Assembly (NCBI GenBank): GCA_000727475.1 | Contig: KL647324.1 | Location: forward strand, 529,719 to 593,718 | Origin: Sarcocystis neurona | Taxonomy: Eukaryota; Apicomplexa; Conoidasida; Eucoccidiorida; Sarcocystidae | Direction: 5' to 3' | DNA: 64,000 nucleotides | In this document: piece by piece, positions 11,413 to 24,300 of the stretch | How the letters are laid out: each line of letters starts with the position of its first letter | Position numbering within the stretch: position 1 is the first letter of the stretch | Translations under genes and position numbers: made by a program | The notes under the pieces: model-generated | The model's database searches: none | Told to the model about the DNA's origin: nothing | What the model saw: the letters and a program-made list of their open reading frames with translations, nothing else

Positions 11413-13792
11413 TCAATGATGCTTCTTGGAACGCTGCGATCCCTCGGCGCTCGCGCCTGCTGCATGCTGCTGCTGCTGCTGAGCCCGATGCTGCTGCTGC
11501 TCTTCCTGAACTAGCTGCTGTTGTCGTGGCCCTTCGGTTGGCAAGTACGGAGAGATTTCAGTTCTGAAAAAGAAAAAAAAAGCCACGAAACGCTTTCTCA
11601 TGAGAAAATGCACCATCCCCCCCCGCGCCGAACTGCACTGTATGTACAACTCAAACACGGTCAACAGTTCACCTGACTGTCGGTGCTGCTTGTGTCGCTG
11701 CGGCTGCTGCCGCGCGTGCTGCTATTGCTGTTTAGAATTCTGTGTGGCTGCGGCATCGCTGCTGCAGTTGTTCTGCGCGGTCTTAAATGGGTCAGGCCAC
11801 TCAAACTGCGCGCGAAGCACTTGCTGTGGTGCAGCAGCTGCTACTGCTGCTGCTTTGGTGCTGCTGCTGCCCCTACTGCTGCTGCCGCGCTCTCGTGGCT
11901 GCTGCTCCTGCTGCGACTTTTCCCAACATGCAGCAACTGGTCCTTCCCTCTGCAGCAGCTTCCTTCTTCCGGCTGCTTCTTCCATTCACTGCTGCTGTTT
12001 CTCTTTTCTGCCGCAGCTGTCCCTCCTGTCCGTTACAACAGCGGATCTACCACCTCTGTTGCTCCCGCTGTCTATTCCTGCTCTCCTGCTGCAGCTGCTG
12101 TGCGAATCTGCTACTCCATCGCTCTTTCTGCTGCTGTACGCCATCCTGCTCCCGCTTCGTTGGTGTTGCCGCTGCGCCAAACGATCCCTCCCGTTATTGC
12201 CTTATCGACCGTCTGCAGCTCCTGGGGCACTGACACGCTGTTGCTGCCACAGTGTTTGCCCTCTGCTGTGCTGCCGCTGCTGCTGTTGCTTTGCCGATCA
12301 GGTTTGTGTGTATCTCTCTCACGCGCGCTGCTGCTGCTGCTGAGGGGCCGGGTTCCTGCTGCTACTGCCTTGTGCCTGCTGCTGTAGTGTAAACCTCGTG
12401 CTGCTGTCGCAGCACAGCACCTGCCTCTCGATGCTCTGCTGCTGTTACGTTTAGCTACTGCATCGACTTGCTCCTGCAGTAGGAGTCGGTGGGGCAGCGG
12501 CTCACCGTAGGCTCAGGAGAAGCACGCAGACCGTAAACAGTAGAATGTGCGTGAGGTTAAAATCAAACGTTCTCTGAAGCAGAAAACATGACAGGCGGCA
12601 CTCTAACCAAAGCAAACTGGCACACAGTACGAACAACTAGCTCCTGGAGCTATACCTGTACATATACACTCTCTATATATACCTATATACATGTCTCTGT
12701 ATGTCTGAATGCTTATCCACGTGTACGTTGAGAGCTACGTGTGTACGTGCATCTATCCGTGTGTATACACGCGTACACATATATAGGAAGATACACACGT
12801 GTATGTATGTATACATGACGCATACACCTGCATGTAAATCACGGGTGTAAAGTTAAGGCGTACAGGGATACGCGAGCGTATATTTTTGTGTGCTGGGCCG
12901 CTGGTTCTCCCTCCACTACTCCATATGTGGATATACACACATATGTAATACCTGGAAGATACATATGTACGGGTATAAGCATGCTTGAAAATCTGTGTCA
13001 ACTCATCAATCACACCCCTGTGCACTCACGTGTGTGGACGTATGCACAGGTATACGTATACATATGTGTATGTGCAAGTATGTCTATTTACCCATGTATG
13101 TATGTATATATATATATCTCATACATATGTGTGTACACGAATACAGCCACGTATGTATGTAGCGAGACATACAGAGAGATACACGAAAGCTTGGAAGTGC
13201 TAAAGTACACCGAGTTCTCAGGGAAGTGTGCGTTCGACTGCTGACGTTGTCCAGCATTCTTGTCACAGTCTTCCCCATGTGTACAGTCGTGCCCAATCGT
13301 ACATACTCACGAGCAGTCATCTACACATATATACATATACAGATATATATACGATACATACACATATTATACCTACGTACTTAGCTATCTATGTGCGTAT
13401 CAATAAACACACATGCGAGAAGTGTATACGGATGCCAACGTAAACTAGGATAGCCGCGTACAAACATGTGTTGACCACTCTCTGCACTCACATTCCCTCG
13501 CACCACAGTATATTATTTTATGTGTATACGCGTTTGGGAATGCATATGTAGTAAGTGTATATATACATATATATACACACGTGTGCGTTTCGGACACATG
13601 TGATATATATATGTATACACAGACGCACATAATCCAATAAAATCTACAAGAGGACGAGCCTCTGCGTATCATGGCGTATACACATATACATATATAATAT
13701 ATGTCTATATAGACATATATGTCTTCCTCTCTCCAAAAATACATCTATCTATCTATCTGTATATATATATATGAATACGTACACAGAAATCC

Positions 13793-13826
<34 letters not shown>

Positions 13827-15401
13827 GAATACTTCCGCAAAGGTGTGGATCAATACACTTTGTAGATAAAGGTCACGCGTACTCTGAAAGGAAATAACTT
13901 CTGCATGAAAAAGCCGAGCTTCCACTGGCTCAGTCGAGGGTCTTGGGAGAGATTCCAGAACTCTCCGAACATGTAAAGCATGAGCGCAGATAGCACCATT
14001 GCAAACAGGCCCATCACCGCCGCTGCAGCACAACACATATACACAACATTTGCTTATGAATATATATGTGTATATACGTCTTAAGACGGAAGCAAGCACG
14101 AACAAACACGAAACTCACACATATTCAAACGAATATGTGGCGACGCCAAAACGTCGACCTTCGTAGACAGGGTAGAATCCTACATCGCTGGATACAGACA
14201 AGTAAGTACGTATGCATCACTCTGTGTGTATGTGTGTTTATGTGTCTCTCTCTCATATATATATATATATACACATATGTCTATGTGCAATTGCGGGCAC
14301 TTACAAACCTCCAGGCGACATTGTATCTAAGTTCACAGGCAGCCTGTAGTGCCGACCGTGTAGCAGCGTCGCACATAACTGCATCACTGCTGCAGAAATG
14401 CAGTCACCGTACACGCAGGCTATCAGATATGCACGTGCTGGTACACAGATGTTCATGTGAGTATTCACTGACGTAGTATTATATGCATAGGTGCTAGCTC
14501 ACAGACACACACACACACAGACAGGTGCACACGCACGTAACTGAATAGGCCTGTGAGAGAGAGAAGACACACACGAGTAAGATGACATTACGTGGGCGGC
14601 GGGGACTGAGACGGTGCAAGAAAAAGGAAGGCTAGAGTGAGACAGCTGGAGAGAAATGGCGGAAAGGAGAGGCAGATCAAAACAAGAAACGGCGGATATG
14701 AAGGCCGACTGCGCGAGAGAGAGAGAGAGGGAAAAAAGGAAAAATTCAGCGGGAGAGACCGATCGATGCGTGGAGAGGCGTATAGAGACACGCTAGGGAA
14801 GGTTTTTCGTGTCTAGGTGTGCATGCTGAACGGAACTCTGGATCTAGGTTACCGTAGAGCGGGAAACTCGGCTAAACAGAGTCTTACGTCCGAAATGCAC
14901 AGTACACTCAACTACGTTGTTGTGTAATATTCACATGCACATACCCATATATCGACGTGTCGTTCCCGTCTACGCGGCTCCGTCTTCATTATCTTCGTCC
15001 AAGTTGGCATACGCTGACCTAGCTAAACGTGTAGATCCGTGGACAGAGCCTTAACGTACGCCTCTGTGTGTTTATTCGTCTCTTTCTGCAAGTACATGCT
15101 TGTGTACGCCCCTGTATGACAAGGGAGTATCTGAATATGGAGAGCTAGCTGCGTGGCTGATCTACACAACTGGCTTACCATCGAGAAATCGACCGGGATG
15201 CACACAGCTCCCCATTTTGGTGGGAAAAATTAGAAAAAGACAGGACAAAAATTTCAGGATGTCACAGAGACAAACCCTCCAACCGAGCACCGACAGCAAG
15301 TACGCTTGGTGCACTTCGTGTTGGGAGGCAACAACAGAGAGGAAATTTGAAAAGACAGAACGGAAGCGATGAATCAACAATGCAGCGTAGATGAACTCCA
15401 G
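11413..15401 (-). CDS. Multi-exon multi-pass membrane protein, 3' part (family not recognised)
   Basis: Minus-strand exons inferred from splice signals. An exon ending at 15179 (donor ATG|GTAAGC, one base over) joins 14022-13883 (acceptor CTGCAG, donor AGA|GTACGC) in phase. That exon joins 12573-12506 (acceptor GCTTCAG, donor ACG|GTGAGC), again in phase. The 14022 exon starts with a membrane span (GLFAMVLSALMLYMFGEFW) and the 12573 exon carries another (FNLTHILLFTVCVLLLSL). The final exon, 11563-11413, has a strong acceptor (a T-rich tract then TTTTTCAG), is Gln-rich and ends with a TGA stop. A matching donor at 11673/11672 (CAG|GTGAAC) gives a 109-bp intron and puts an Ala-rich frame before it. 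I could not join 12506 to 11673 in phase, so at least one exon is missing there. The 5' edge of the 15179 exon is uncertain: its frame is open and hydrophobic to about 15400, but a pyrimidine tract near 15215-15245 allows a much shorter exon. I do not recognise the family. Confidence 0.45.
11459..12480. repeat. CTG/CAG trinucleotide island
   Basis: Dense (CTG)n/(GCT)n on the plus strand, CAG on the minus strand, mostly as short runs separated by other codons. Plus-strand frames read as Leu/Cys-rich strings and are probably not proteins. Minus-strand frames read as Gln/Ala/Ser and fit the C-terminal part of the membrane-protein gene. Confidence 0.7.
12655..14300. repeat. TA/CA/ATGTATA microsatellites in introns
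   Basis: Many short (TA)n, (ATGT)n and ACATAT runs, densest at 13080-13130, 13550-13610, 13680-13830 and 14250-14285. They flank the 13883-14022 exon on both sides and lie within the inferred introns. Confidence 0.75.
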
Positions 15402-18400
15402 CAGCGGAAGACAAAGACGAGGAGACGAAGGGAACTTGAAACGAGCGGCGTCGAGCGCGCGGGCGGGGGCGGAATGCCGAGGAAGACTGGCAGCGAAGTA
15501 AACCCGAGAAAAAGTACAGACGAAAGACGAAAATACACACACTTCTGGCAAAGGAAAAGAATCCTTGCTAAAAAAAAAAGGAAGTCGGGAACGTATTTAA
15601 CAAGTGAATTGATAGTGGTACACCGGCGTAGGGAGACAGACACGGACGAAAATGGTACGTGGCGTAAGTACAGAGAGTATATCGCAAATGAGGGGACAAG
15701 AGATAAGACGAAGAAGCTCGTGGAGGTGGGGAGAAAACCTAAAACGAGGAAGAAGGAATTGTGGTGAGAATTTAAAGGAAGCTGGGAAGACGTTACTGTC
15801 TGTCATGCCCGATCAACAAAAATTCCGCGCATGTGCACATCAGGGGCTGACCGGCCATCGGCACACAGCAGAGTGCTAGGTAGATACATAGTAGATCGCT
15901 GCCAACGTGGAACTCTGTGGAAGTGAATCTCAGGGGGAATGGGGGTACCGCTAATGCTCGCCGTGATACGGAAGTCATTCGAGTGGCAACGGTAACAACT
16001 ACATAATGATAAGAAGAATGCAACCCATTAGATATCTGTGAGAAAAACTACAGGTGCTAGGATATCTAGAGCAGCTGAAAACCGGGAAGCCTCAGGTTTG
16101 GAGGTGACAGACAGAGATCTAAAAGGAAGGCATAACAGAAAAATTGACGGTCTGGCACCACAGTGATCCTGCAGAAGTCTGATATGATATATGGGTGTAC
16201 ACGCTGCTACAGAGAAGAGATTTGGTTCTACAAACGTCGTTAAATATAAAGCAAATATATGCGCTTCCATGATCATGATATTGGACAGAGGCGCCTCGCA
16301 AGGGCAGATATTCTACAGCACATTCTAGGGTACCGCGTAGATAATCTGTCGAGTATCCGTGCTTTGCAGTTGCAGATGCATTTGGTGGAAAGTGCGAGAA
16401 TGAGAACTACTCCATTGTAGGAGGCCACTGCATCGTAAGGGACACCTTCTAGAGTACAAACCTTGTGTCGTTCTTCGCATTTCTTTACGCATTGGATGTG
16501 ACAGAATGTCCTGTGGTCCGCATGGAAGGACGCTGATATCATTACGCTAGAATTCACGCTCTGTAAACACTTAGATTAAGGACCTAGGCCGGAAAATTGT
16601 TCAATTGCGTCACCTGAAATAAAGGTGACGCGACAATAAATATTGTGGCTGTACCAGTTACTCCGCGAAGCACATGTAAAGAGTTTTGACGATGTTGTTA
16701 GTTGACATTTCAGTAAATGCTGTAAGTGTACCAGGGAGTACACTTGGGTGGATAGGAGTGTATCATTCACAAAGCAGTCAGCGAACAAAAAAAAAAGACC
16801 CAAGAAGCCGAAGTCTCCTTCCATCCCTGAATTCTTTGTCCGGAGGCAGTGGTTAACGTAATGAAGGAAAAGGGACAATGCTTCGTAGATGCTCTTCGTG
16901 CTCACAGCAGACGGAAGGAGTACGATCGAAAGGACCGGCCTTCATGAGACTTCCCTTGCGATAGAAAAGCTAGCAAACGAGAGAGGCAGAGGAGCGGAAG
17001 ACAGCAGGTCGACGTCTTCTCGATTTGCCAGCACCTTCTCTGCTTTTGCTAGCCAGGAGTAGGAGTTTCCATTATTTGAGGATGCACAGTGTAGTCTCCG
17101 CAAGCGCAACAGAGGCGGCTTTATGCTGAAGTTAGAAGGCCACATCCATAATAGAGAGGGAAAAAGGAAGATAAAGAGATGTGTGCACAAGTGTGCACGA
17201 ACAAGTCCGCAAGGTTCCAGAAAGAAATGCGCGTTTACTTGCAACTTGCTTTCCATTGAGGTTTACTGAAGTCACAACACTTTGTAGATTTCTCGGCCAA
17301 ATCATTCCGTGAAACTCTGACAGAAGAGCACCCATCTGCTGACTCACCCATTCCACATACAAGCGAATCAGATCCTTGCACAGATTCCCTACACACGTAC
17401 GCATCGCATGTGCGCTTGTACACTGAGGTGCACTGCGTGTACGTCTCTGCCACTATAGGTCAGATCACCTATACTCCCTCACTGACGTACATTTACGTTT
17501 ACGGACACCAGACTGATGTACACACTTGTAGATATGTGGTTCACCACTTGATAATGAGCCTTTAAGAAGATTCGTCTTCGTATCAATTAAGGATGGAACT
17601 ATTGCAATGCATAGTTGTGCGCGAGTGTTTGATAGACTTGTCAGTGAGATCCACAAACGAGTACACCCACCGCTCTATGTACACATAGAAGAATATACAT
17701 ATATATGTACATCTAAATAGATAGATAGACGCGCAGTTGCGTGGAACATGTAGCATATAAGGAGAGGCCCATACTCTTCTTTTCTTCAAAAAAGACTGTA
17801 CACTCGAAAGGATCTTCCTGGGCGCGAAGCGTGAAAATGTTCCTAAGCCATGTCTGCCAGCTTTGAGGGGCACAGAGAAGACAGGGATTCTAGATTGATA
17901 AAACCGAGCTCAACAGGGCACTTCCAATAAGGCGTTTACAAGATCTGCTTGCCAGTGAAAGCCGCCGCACGCCCAAGTGCGTCCAACTCTGAAGTGCAGG
18001 CGTTGCTCCGAACCTACGGAGTGGAGGCTGCTAAAGAATTATCCATGTGCTTGCAATGATAAACTGCTCCCCACGGAAATAAACAAGGCTGGCAATTGAT
18101 GTCCCTGCCAGCATGCAGATCCAAGCAAGCACGACAGAAGCCTCCTTCACGTTTCCTGTAGTCACCTACGCACGGAAGTCAAGAAGGTTGACAACGATAT
18201 ACCTGTGCTCGTAATCTTCTTGACTGCTTTGCCGGTTATGCGAGCTCCTTCTCTGGACGATTCGACCGTGAAAACTGATTCGTGGAAGTGAGGAGATATA
18301 GATCCGTGATGTGTGCGCTACGGTTCTGGCACTGCTATCAACTACTCTCGTCGAATATCCTCTGTATGCGCCTGCTGCAGCTAAGTCCTGCAGGGCGCAA

Positions 18401-18510
18401 TCCTCTCTGTGTGTAGACGGCAACGGGAACGTCATCTGCAGGACTACTGCTCGGTACTCGGTTTTTCTGTTCACGGTCACTGATATGGTCGACACTGCTT
18501 ATGAGTAAAT
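15402..18510 (-). other. Unique region with exon-like minus-strand segments
   Basis: Several minus-strand open segments have plausible splice edges. One is 17125-16942 (acceptor AACTTCAG; includes SYSWLAKAEKVLANRED). Another begins at 17388 (acceptor GTGTAG; NLCKDLIRLYVEW, then a consensus GTGAGT donor). Another begins at 16560 (acceptor TGTTTACAG; Cys-rich, includes CVKKCEERHK). Segments at 18153-18040 and 16300-16160 contain membrane-span-like stretches. I could not chain them in one consistent phase, and alternative frames are also open in several of them. They may be upstream exons of the membrane-protein gene ending at 11413, or of a second gene. Confidence 0.3.
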
Positions 18511-20436
18511 TCTCTCAGTAGAGGGGCATACGCATGTACGCGTGAAAGCCTGCCGCTTGAAGATCAGATGCTGCGACCGCTGCATAAACGAATACCTTGC
18601 GGAATGGCGAGCACACGTGCTACAGCCAGAGAGGGCTTTGGCACGCCATGAGAAAGTTGTACATGTACACAAATTCAAGATTGTCACTGATGCAAGAATG
18701 AGCCTCTCTTTTGAAGTTCTTACTCAGTAACAGTAAATGTAGTTACACTTACTTTGTTCCACTGTGTTCCTATCTTCTCACAAACGCTTGCGAAGCGAGC
18801 TCGGATGCATGCATTAATACACAAGGGTACGCCAACACAACGTAGTTCTACGCCGATGGTACCCTTGGCGCTTCAACTTTATCATTGTCTGCGTCTCCAT
18901 TTGTTTCCGTATGCAGTCGTTCTGCGTGTTGATTCCACGTGGCTGCTGGTGCACGTGGTGCTGTCGATACTGCTGTGATCCTCACTCTGACGTTGTGTCT
19001 GGTTGTGTTGCTTACTAAGGTGTCCTGCTGCAGCCGCGACGACTGCTGCCGCGATCGTTTCTGTTGCCGTGAGTGCTGCTTGCGTTGCTGGTGTTGCCGC
19101 GTGCGGAGCTGCAGCGCGGAGAGACTACGTGCAGAGGGCAGCACTAGCAGGTGAAACTTACGACTGTGCAACGCACTGCCACGCGCATTTCTCTTCCTTA
19201 GTCTTCTTCACATTTATTCCTGAGCGGGGGCATTTGCACTTTTACGTACGAAGTATAATGGGGCAGCTAGTACTGTGTGCAATTTGTGTTAGTCGGGGCA
19301 CAACATAGCAGCTGCTATTTTGTGTACAAGTAACTGAACCGATGTGACACGTTTACTCGCCGAGCATCGGCCCATGCGCATACACATAAACGTTTAGGTA
19401 CATACGCAGGTCTGTTTGTTTTCAGTTCATACGCATAATGCGGGTATACCAGCAGCTGGCGGTTACGGACGCCAACTGCACCAGATGCTGTTGACCCCCT
19501 TCATCAAGCGTGACACATACTATATTTGACTGTACACATTGTACTATAGACAGTGCTCCTCCTCCGTGTCTATGCACACAATAACAGCGCACCTTCCTTG
19601 ATAGCCGTTACTGCTAGTCTCCTCATATCAGGCACTCACATCATGAAAATATTAATATATACGTTAAGCATGTAGTCAGAGTAAAGTTAACGAGAATGCC
19701 GGAGCGGCTGCTAGTGTTGTGCATCACCAAGGGCAGCGGTGGTAACAACAGAAGTCCTGCAAGCTACCCATGGACAGCAGAGCGACTGCTCCGCTTGTAC
19801 ATGCGCTCAAGACTCGCGCCTACTTAGGTCACATAAAGAAGCCGCTGGTGCCGATCTGCAGCACCACCCTCAGCAGGGAAAATGGTAGACGCTGGTAGAT
19901 CTTGCAGCAAGTCTACACAAGTATATAAGAGTAGATGGCGTTACAAGCGGCCTTCAGTAACCGCTGTTGTCAACGCCCACGTATCAGTAGGTGCCACTAG
20001 AGCGCGTACGCACTCCCAACTGCTCGGCTACGAATTGCCACAAACATGTGGACCGACGGAGGATCAGCTCCCGCTACGTTATGCGTAGGGAGTGATGTCA
20101 CCCTATGCATATATGAAAAGAACAGGTGCTGTTGGTTTATGGATCTAGTGTAAGCTGCTGCGCACCTACTTCCTCTCGGTTCTCACAAAAATGTACTCCA
20201 CCACCTACAGAGGAGCGAACGACCCCCAGCGGCTGTGAGTTCATGTGCGGTCCTAAGCAACTGCCATGACCTACATCACACAAACAATGCTAATGGATCC
20301 TGCGATGATGTGTCACCGAGACACTGCTGTTGCAGAGAAATACACAGCGCGAGAGTACACCAACGTCGCAGCACCTGCTGTGAAGCGTATCCCAGCAGGG
20401 GCTGCTGCTGCTACCCCAACACATTCTTTCAACAAC
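18511..20436. other. Spacer; short open frames, no recognised gene
   Basis: Mostly unique sequence with moderate CTG content at 18.95-19.15 kb. Minus-strand frames there are Gln/Ala-rich and a plus-strand frame includes a hydrophobic stretch (VILTLTLCLVVLL). Neither shows decisive splice sites or a family motif. Confidence 0.4.
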
Positions 20437-20560
20437 AGCTGCTGCTAATCAATTCCATCGAGTGCCGCAGTGATCCCCTTCAGTCGCAGGTTGAGATTAG
20501 CTGCTGCTAATCAATTCCATCGAGTGCCGCAGTGATCCCCTTCAGTCGCAGGTTGAGATT
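20437..20560. repeat. Perfect tandem duplication, 62 bp x 2
   Basis: Bases 20437-20498 are repeated exactly at 20499-20560, head to tail, with no mismatch that I can find. The unit begins AGCTGCTGCTAATC and ends AGGTTGAGATT. Confidence 0.95.
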
Positions 20561-20689
20561 TTCAAGACTGCAACTCATGTGGGGATCTGCCGCAATGCCG
20601 ATGCCCCGTAGTGCAGTCACCGGCAGGCTAGCAAGACACACAACAGCAACACAACCAGCGCAAGCTTTCCAAATATCCTAGAACGCATA

Positions 20690-21300
20690 AGTACATACGA
20701 ACATATATACATGTGTATGCATTCCTACACACGCAGTGCCGTTTTCTATCCATATATATAGATAGAGAGACACGTCTATACCTACAGGGAAACAAAGATT
20801 GGTTAGACGCTGGTAGTGACGCTGATCTGATACGTGTACGCAGGTGTACATATACAGGAACAGGCCGTCTATCCACATCCCAGGCATACTCCGTATATCT
20901 CTCCATATATATATATACATATATATATATATAGAGAGAGAGAGAAAGGCACAGAGTGAGAGACAGATATGAGTCTATCGACATATATCCATACATACTG
21001 CTACAAAGGGACATGGTTAAAATGAAGAAAGATTTAGTTTGTGCAGCGGCGTGGTTTGTTTCCAGGCATCAGATACACGCAAACTTGTATAGATATTCTT
21101 TTATGTACATGTGTGCATTAATACAAGCATTACATATATATATATGTATATATAGGTTCATGCATGTTTATAGAAGAAAGACTTCACTTCTTCTGCAATA
21201 TATATATATATATGCACACACAAGCATGCGTACCCCAAGATATATATATATATATATATGTGCACATACACAGATATGCAAGTGCTTCTAAACAGAAGGC
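20690..21300. repeat. (TA)n and ACATAT microsatellites
   Basis: Repeated short TATATA and ACATATATG tracts, with a GA run at about 20930-20945, just downstream of the stop codon of the RING/TRAF gene. Confidence 0.75.
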
Positions 21301-21354
21301 TTCTATATAGTGGACTTTACGACTTTGTTTCCTGTGTCTACACATTCTGTTTTC

Positions 21355-24300
21355 TCACTTTTCAAGAATGGCGTGGAATTCTCCGAAGCAGCGGCCCTCT
21401 GAGACGCGCGTCACGTTTGGTAAGAAGGTGGAAAGCTGCTGTCTCAATTCTGCAAAAGATGGCCTTTTCTTTTCTGAATTCCTCCATTCAAAAGAAAGTC
21501 GGAAGGAGAAAACTTCTGTTGCGTTGTCCGCGCTCCTGCCGCTTCCCGTGTTACTGCTGCTGCTGCAGCCGCTGTCTTCCTCGGTTTCTGCTGCTGTGCT
21601 GCACCCGGCTTTCCCCGGCTTCCCGTTGCTGATGCTGCCCGGAAGCGCCGTTGCTGACGATGACGTGCCTTCTCTCGATTCTTCTTCTTCCGCTTCTTCT
21701 TCTTCAAGAGCGTCTCTTGCGCGGCTGCGGCTGTCGCTGCTGCTACTGCTGCTGCTTCCGGAAGGACCCGTGCTCCTAAAATGGTGACCTGCTGCTCCTG
21801 TTGCCGCGGTGGAACGAGAGAAAGAGCCGCGGAGGCGCTTTATCCTACCAGAAGCTGCGTCTTCCGCCTCTTCACCGGACTGCTTCTCGCGCCATGAACC
21901 ACCACCACCACCTGCTGTTGCTGCAGCACCGTGCCCTCCCGCTTCCCTGGCAGCCACAGCAGCACCAGGTGCACCGCGGGAGCTCCAGTCAACGCCCTGA
22001 GTACAGCAAGGTCCTTCTGGTAAAGAAGACGAGGAAGAAACATTGGCAGAAGAAGCAACAGCAACAGCAGATTCTGAAGCACTGTTTATCCGCTGCCCAA
22101 ATTCAGCAGCTCTCGATTTCCGACGCATGGGAACTTCAGGACCTCCGCTGCTACTACTACTACTGCTCGAGCTGCTGCTCCTGCTGCTGCTCCTGCTGCT
22201 GCTGTCCGTGCTGCTGCTGGTGCTGCTGCTCTCCCTGTTGCTCTCACCGCTGCTGCAGTGTTGCTGCTGCTGCTGCCGCTTTGGGGTGAGAGACAGATCC
22301 TTAACAAGTTTAAACGGACAAAATTCTGCGTGGCGGTCGCGATACTTCTTGCGAATAGAGAGGCCGCAGCCAGTAGCTTTAAAGTGAGGGCACCGCACAA
22401 ACTTTTCCATGTTCCTGTACCTGCAGCAGGAGCAGCAGCAGCAAGTGAGAGAAGCAACACGAGCAGCAGAAACACATAGGCCGCGCCACATCACTGCGTA
22501 CGACGGCAAGAGCAGTCGTTGCCAGTCAGGGAACAATAAGTGGAGCAGCAGACTGGAGCCTCGCCCCACATCACTGAGCAGCAGCCCGAGCGGCTACCCA
22601 CGCGGCAGCAGCAGCAGCAGGTGAAGAAGAAGAAGCAGCAGGGGCCCAGTGCGCAAGGCAACGACGTGACGCATGCAGTGAGAACACCGGCCGCAACAGG
22701 AAGGAAAGCTGCTGTAGGTAGAAGAACCGGGAGCACTGACCGGGCCGCTGGCGGCAGCAGAGTCAACGCTGCAGCAGCAGAGGGGCAGGTGAAAGGAGGG
22801 GACAGGTATGTAGCAGCAGCAGCCAGTGCCACCACAGAGACATCAGAAAACAGAGAGGCAACAGCAGCAAGCAATAGCAAGCCGAAACAGATTCAGAGCG
22901 GTGGAACGGCCAGCGGCAGCAGCTGCAGCAGCATCATGAGCGTCTGACACAATGGCAGTGGCACATGGCCGCGTCGACAACTCAGGCACACACGCAGTGC
23001 GCGAGTTGCAGGAGTTGTAGACTTTACTGTAGACGAACATATATTTTGAACAGCACTGGCAGCAGCACAACATAAGAAAGAGGGGAAGAGGAAGAAGTAG
23101 CTGCGTGGGTGAGTTTTTACCTGCAGCGAGGTTCATGAGGCTGCAGCAGCTCTTCCGTCCCTCTGACATTGCAGCCGCTGAAATGGTAGCGGCAGCTCCG
23201 GACGTCCGGATTGAAGCGACAGCGATTCTCGTGCTGCAGTGCCTGCACGGTCGGCAGCACGGCGGGAGCACAAGTGCATGCAGCGGCGGCGGGAGCAAAA
23301 CGGCGCGCAGCGGGAGCAGCAGAAGCGCAACGCAGAGAGGCGGCAGCAGCGACAGTCTCTCCCAGCAGCAAGAGATGTGCAACCGGAAGGCAGCAACAGC
23401 AGCACTGCAGCCCGAATAGGAGAAACGCCTAGGCAGCAGCAGTAGCACCAGCGGCACCGACGCACGCATCAACCGGCACCAGGGGAACGGCAGAGCAGTC
23501 CTCCACACCTGCTATTTATATTATAGAGCAGTACCCACACCACCTAACAGCCGCAGCAGCAACGGCAGTACATGCAGCAGCGGTCGCAGCAGTACCTTCC
23601 GTAACGGAAGCAAACGAGCAGCAGGCCAGGCAGTGCCACCTATCGCAACCGCTGCAGCTGCTGTGAACGGCGAGAACAGCTGCAGTGGCGGCAGGTCCGC
23701 ACCATCTCAGGGGAGAGAATCTACAGCGGCCAAGGTACGCACACCAGAGGCAGCAGCAGCAGCAACAGCAGCTGTAACAGCAGCCACAGCAACGGCAGCA
23801 GCAGCAGGAGACAAGAAAGAGAAATCAAAGGATGTGCAGCGGAAGCGTCACCGACAAGAAGTCGTCTGTGTCTTAGTGGAGAAACGAGTATTGAGAGGAA
23901 GTTTCTCCTACAACAGGAGGCGCAGCAAAAAGGTGAGGGGACTGCACGCCTCTGCGGTGCTCTATTTGGCAGTATATATACGTATCCGTATATATGCATG
24001 CACACGTACATAGAGAGAGAAAGAAGATTAAGATATGTGTGACATACACGTGTGCTTGTGTATTTGCATACGTAATTCTGAAGAGGAAAACGCAGAGGCT
24101 CTGCTGCTTCTTAAAGACGCATGCACAAGATAAAAAGCAAGCTGTTTCTGCTGCTGCTGCGGCAGGGAAAGCCAGAAAGGAAAAAGGCTGAAAGGCGTTT
24201 TCCACTGCGGTCGCAAACAAGCAGCTGCCCCAGCAGCTGGCACGCAGAGCAGCAACAGCAGCCTGGCGGAATGCAGGAAAAGCAGCAGGGCACGAAGCAG

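Noticed and set aside
11600..12387. Long Leu/Cys/Ala-rich plus-strand frames
   Set aside because: They follow the CTG repeat in every frame and lack domains. The minus strand has a strong acceptor and phase-consistent exons instead.
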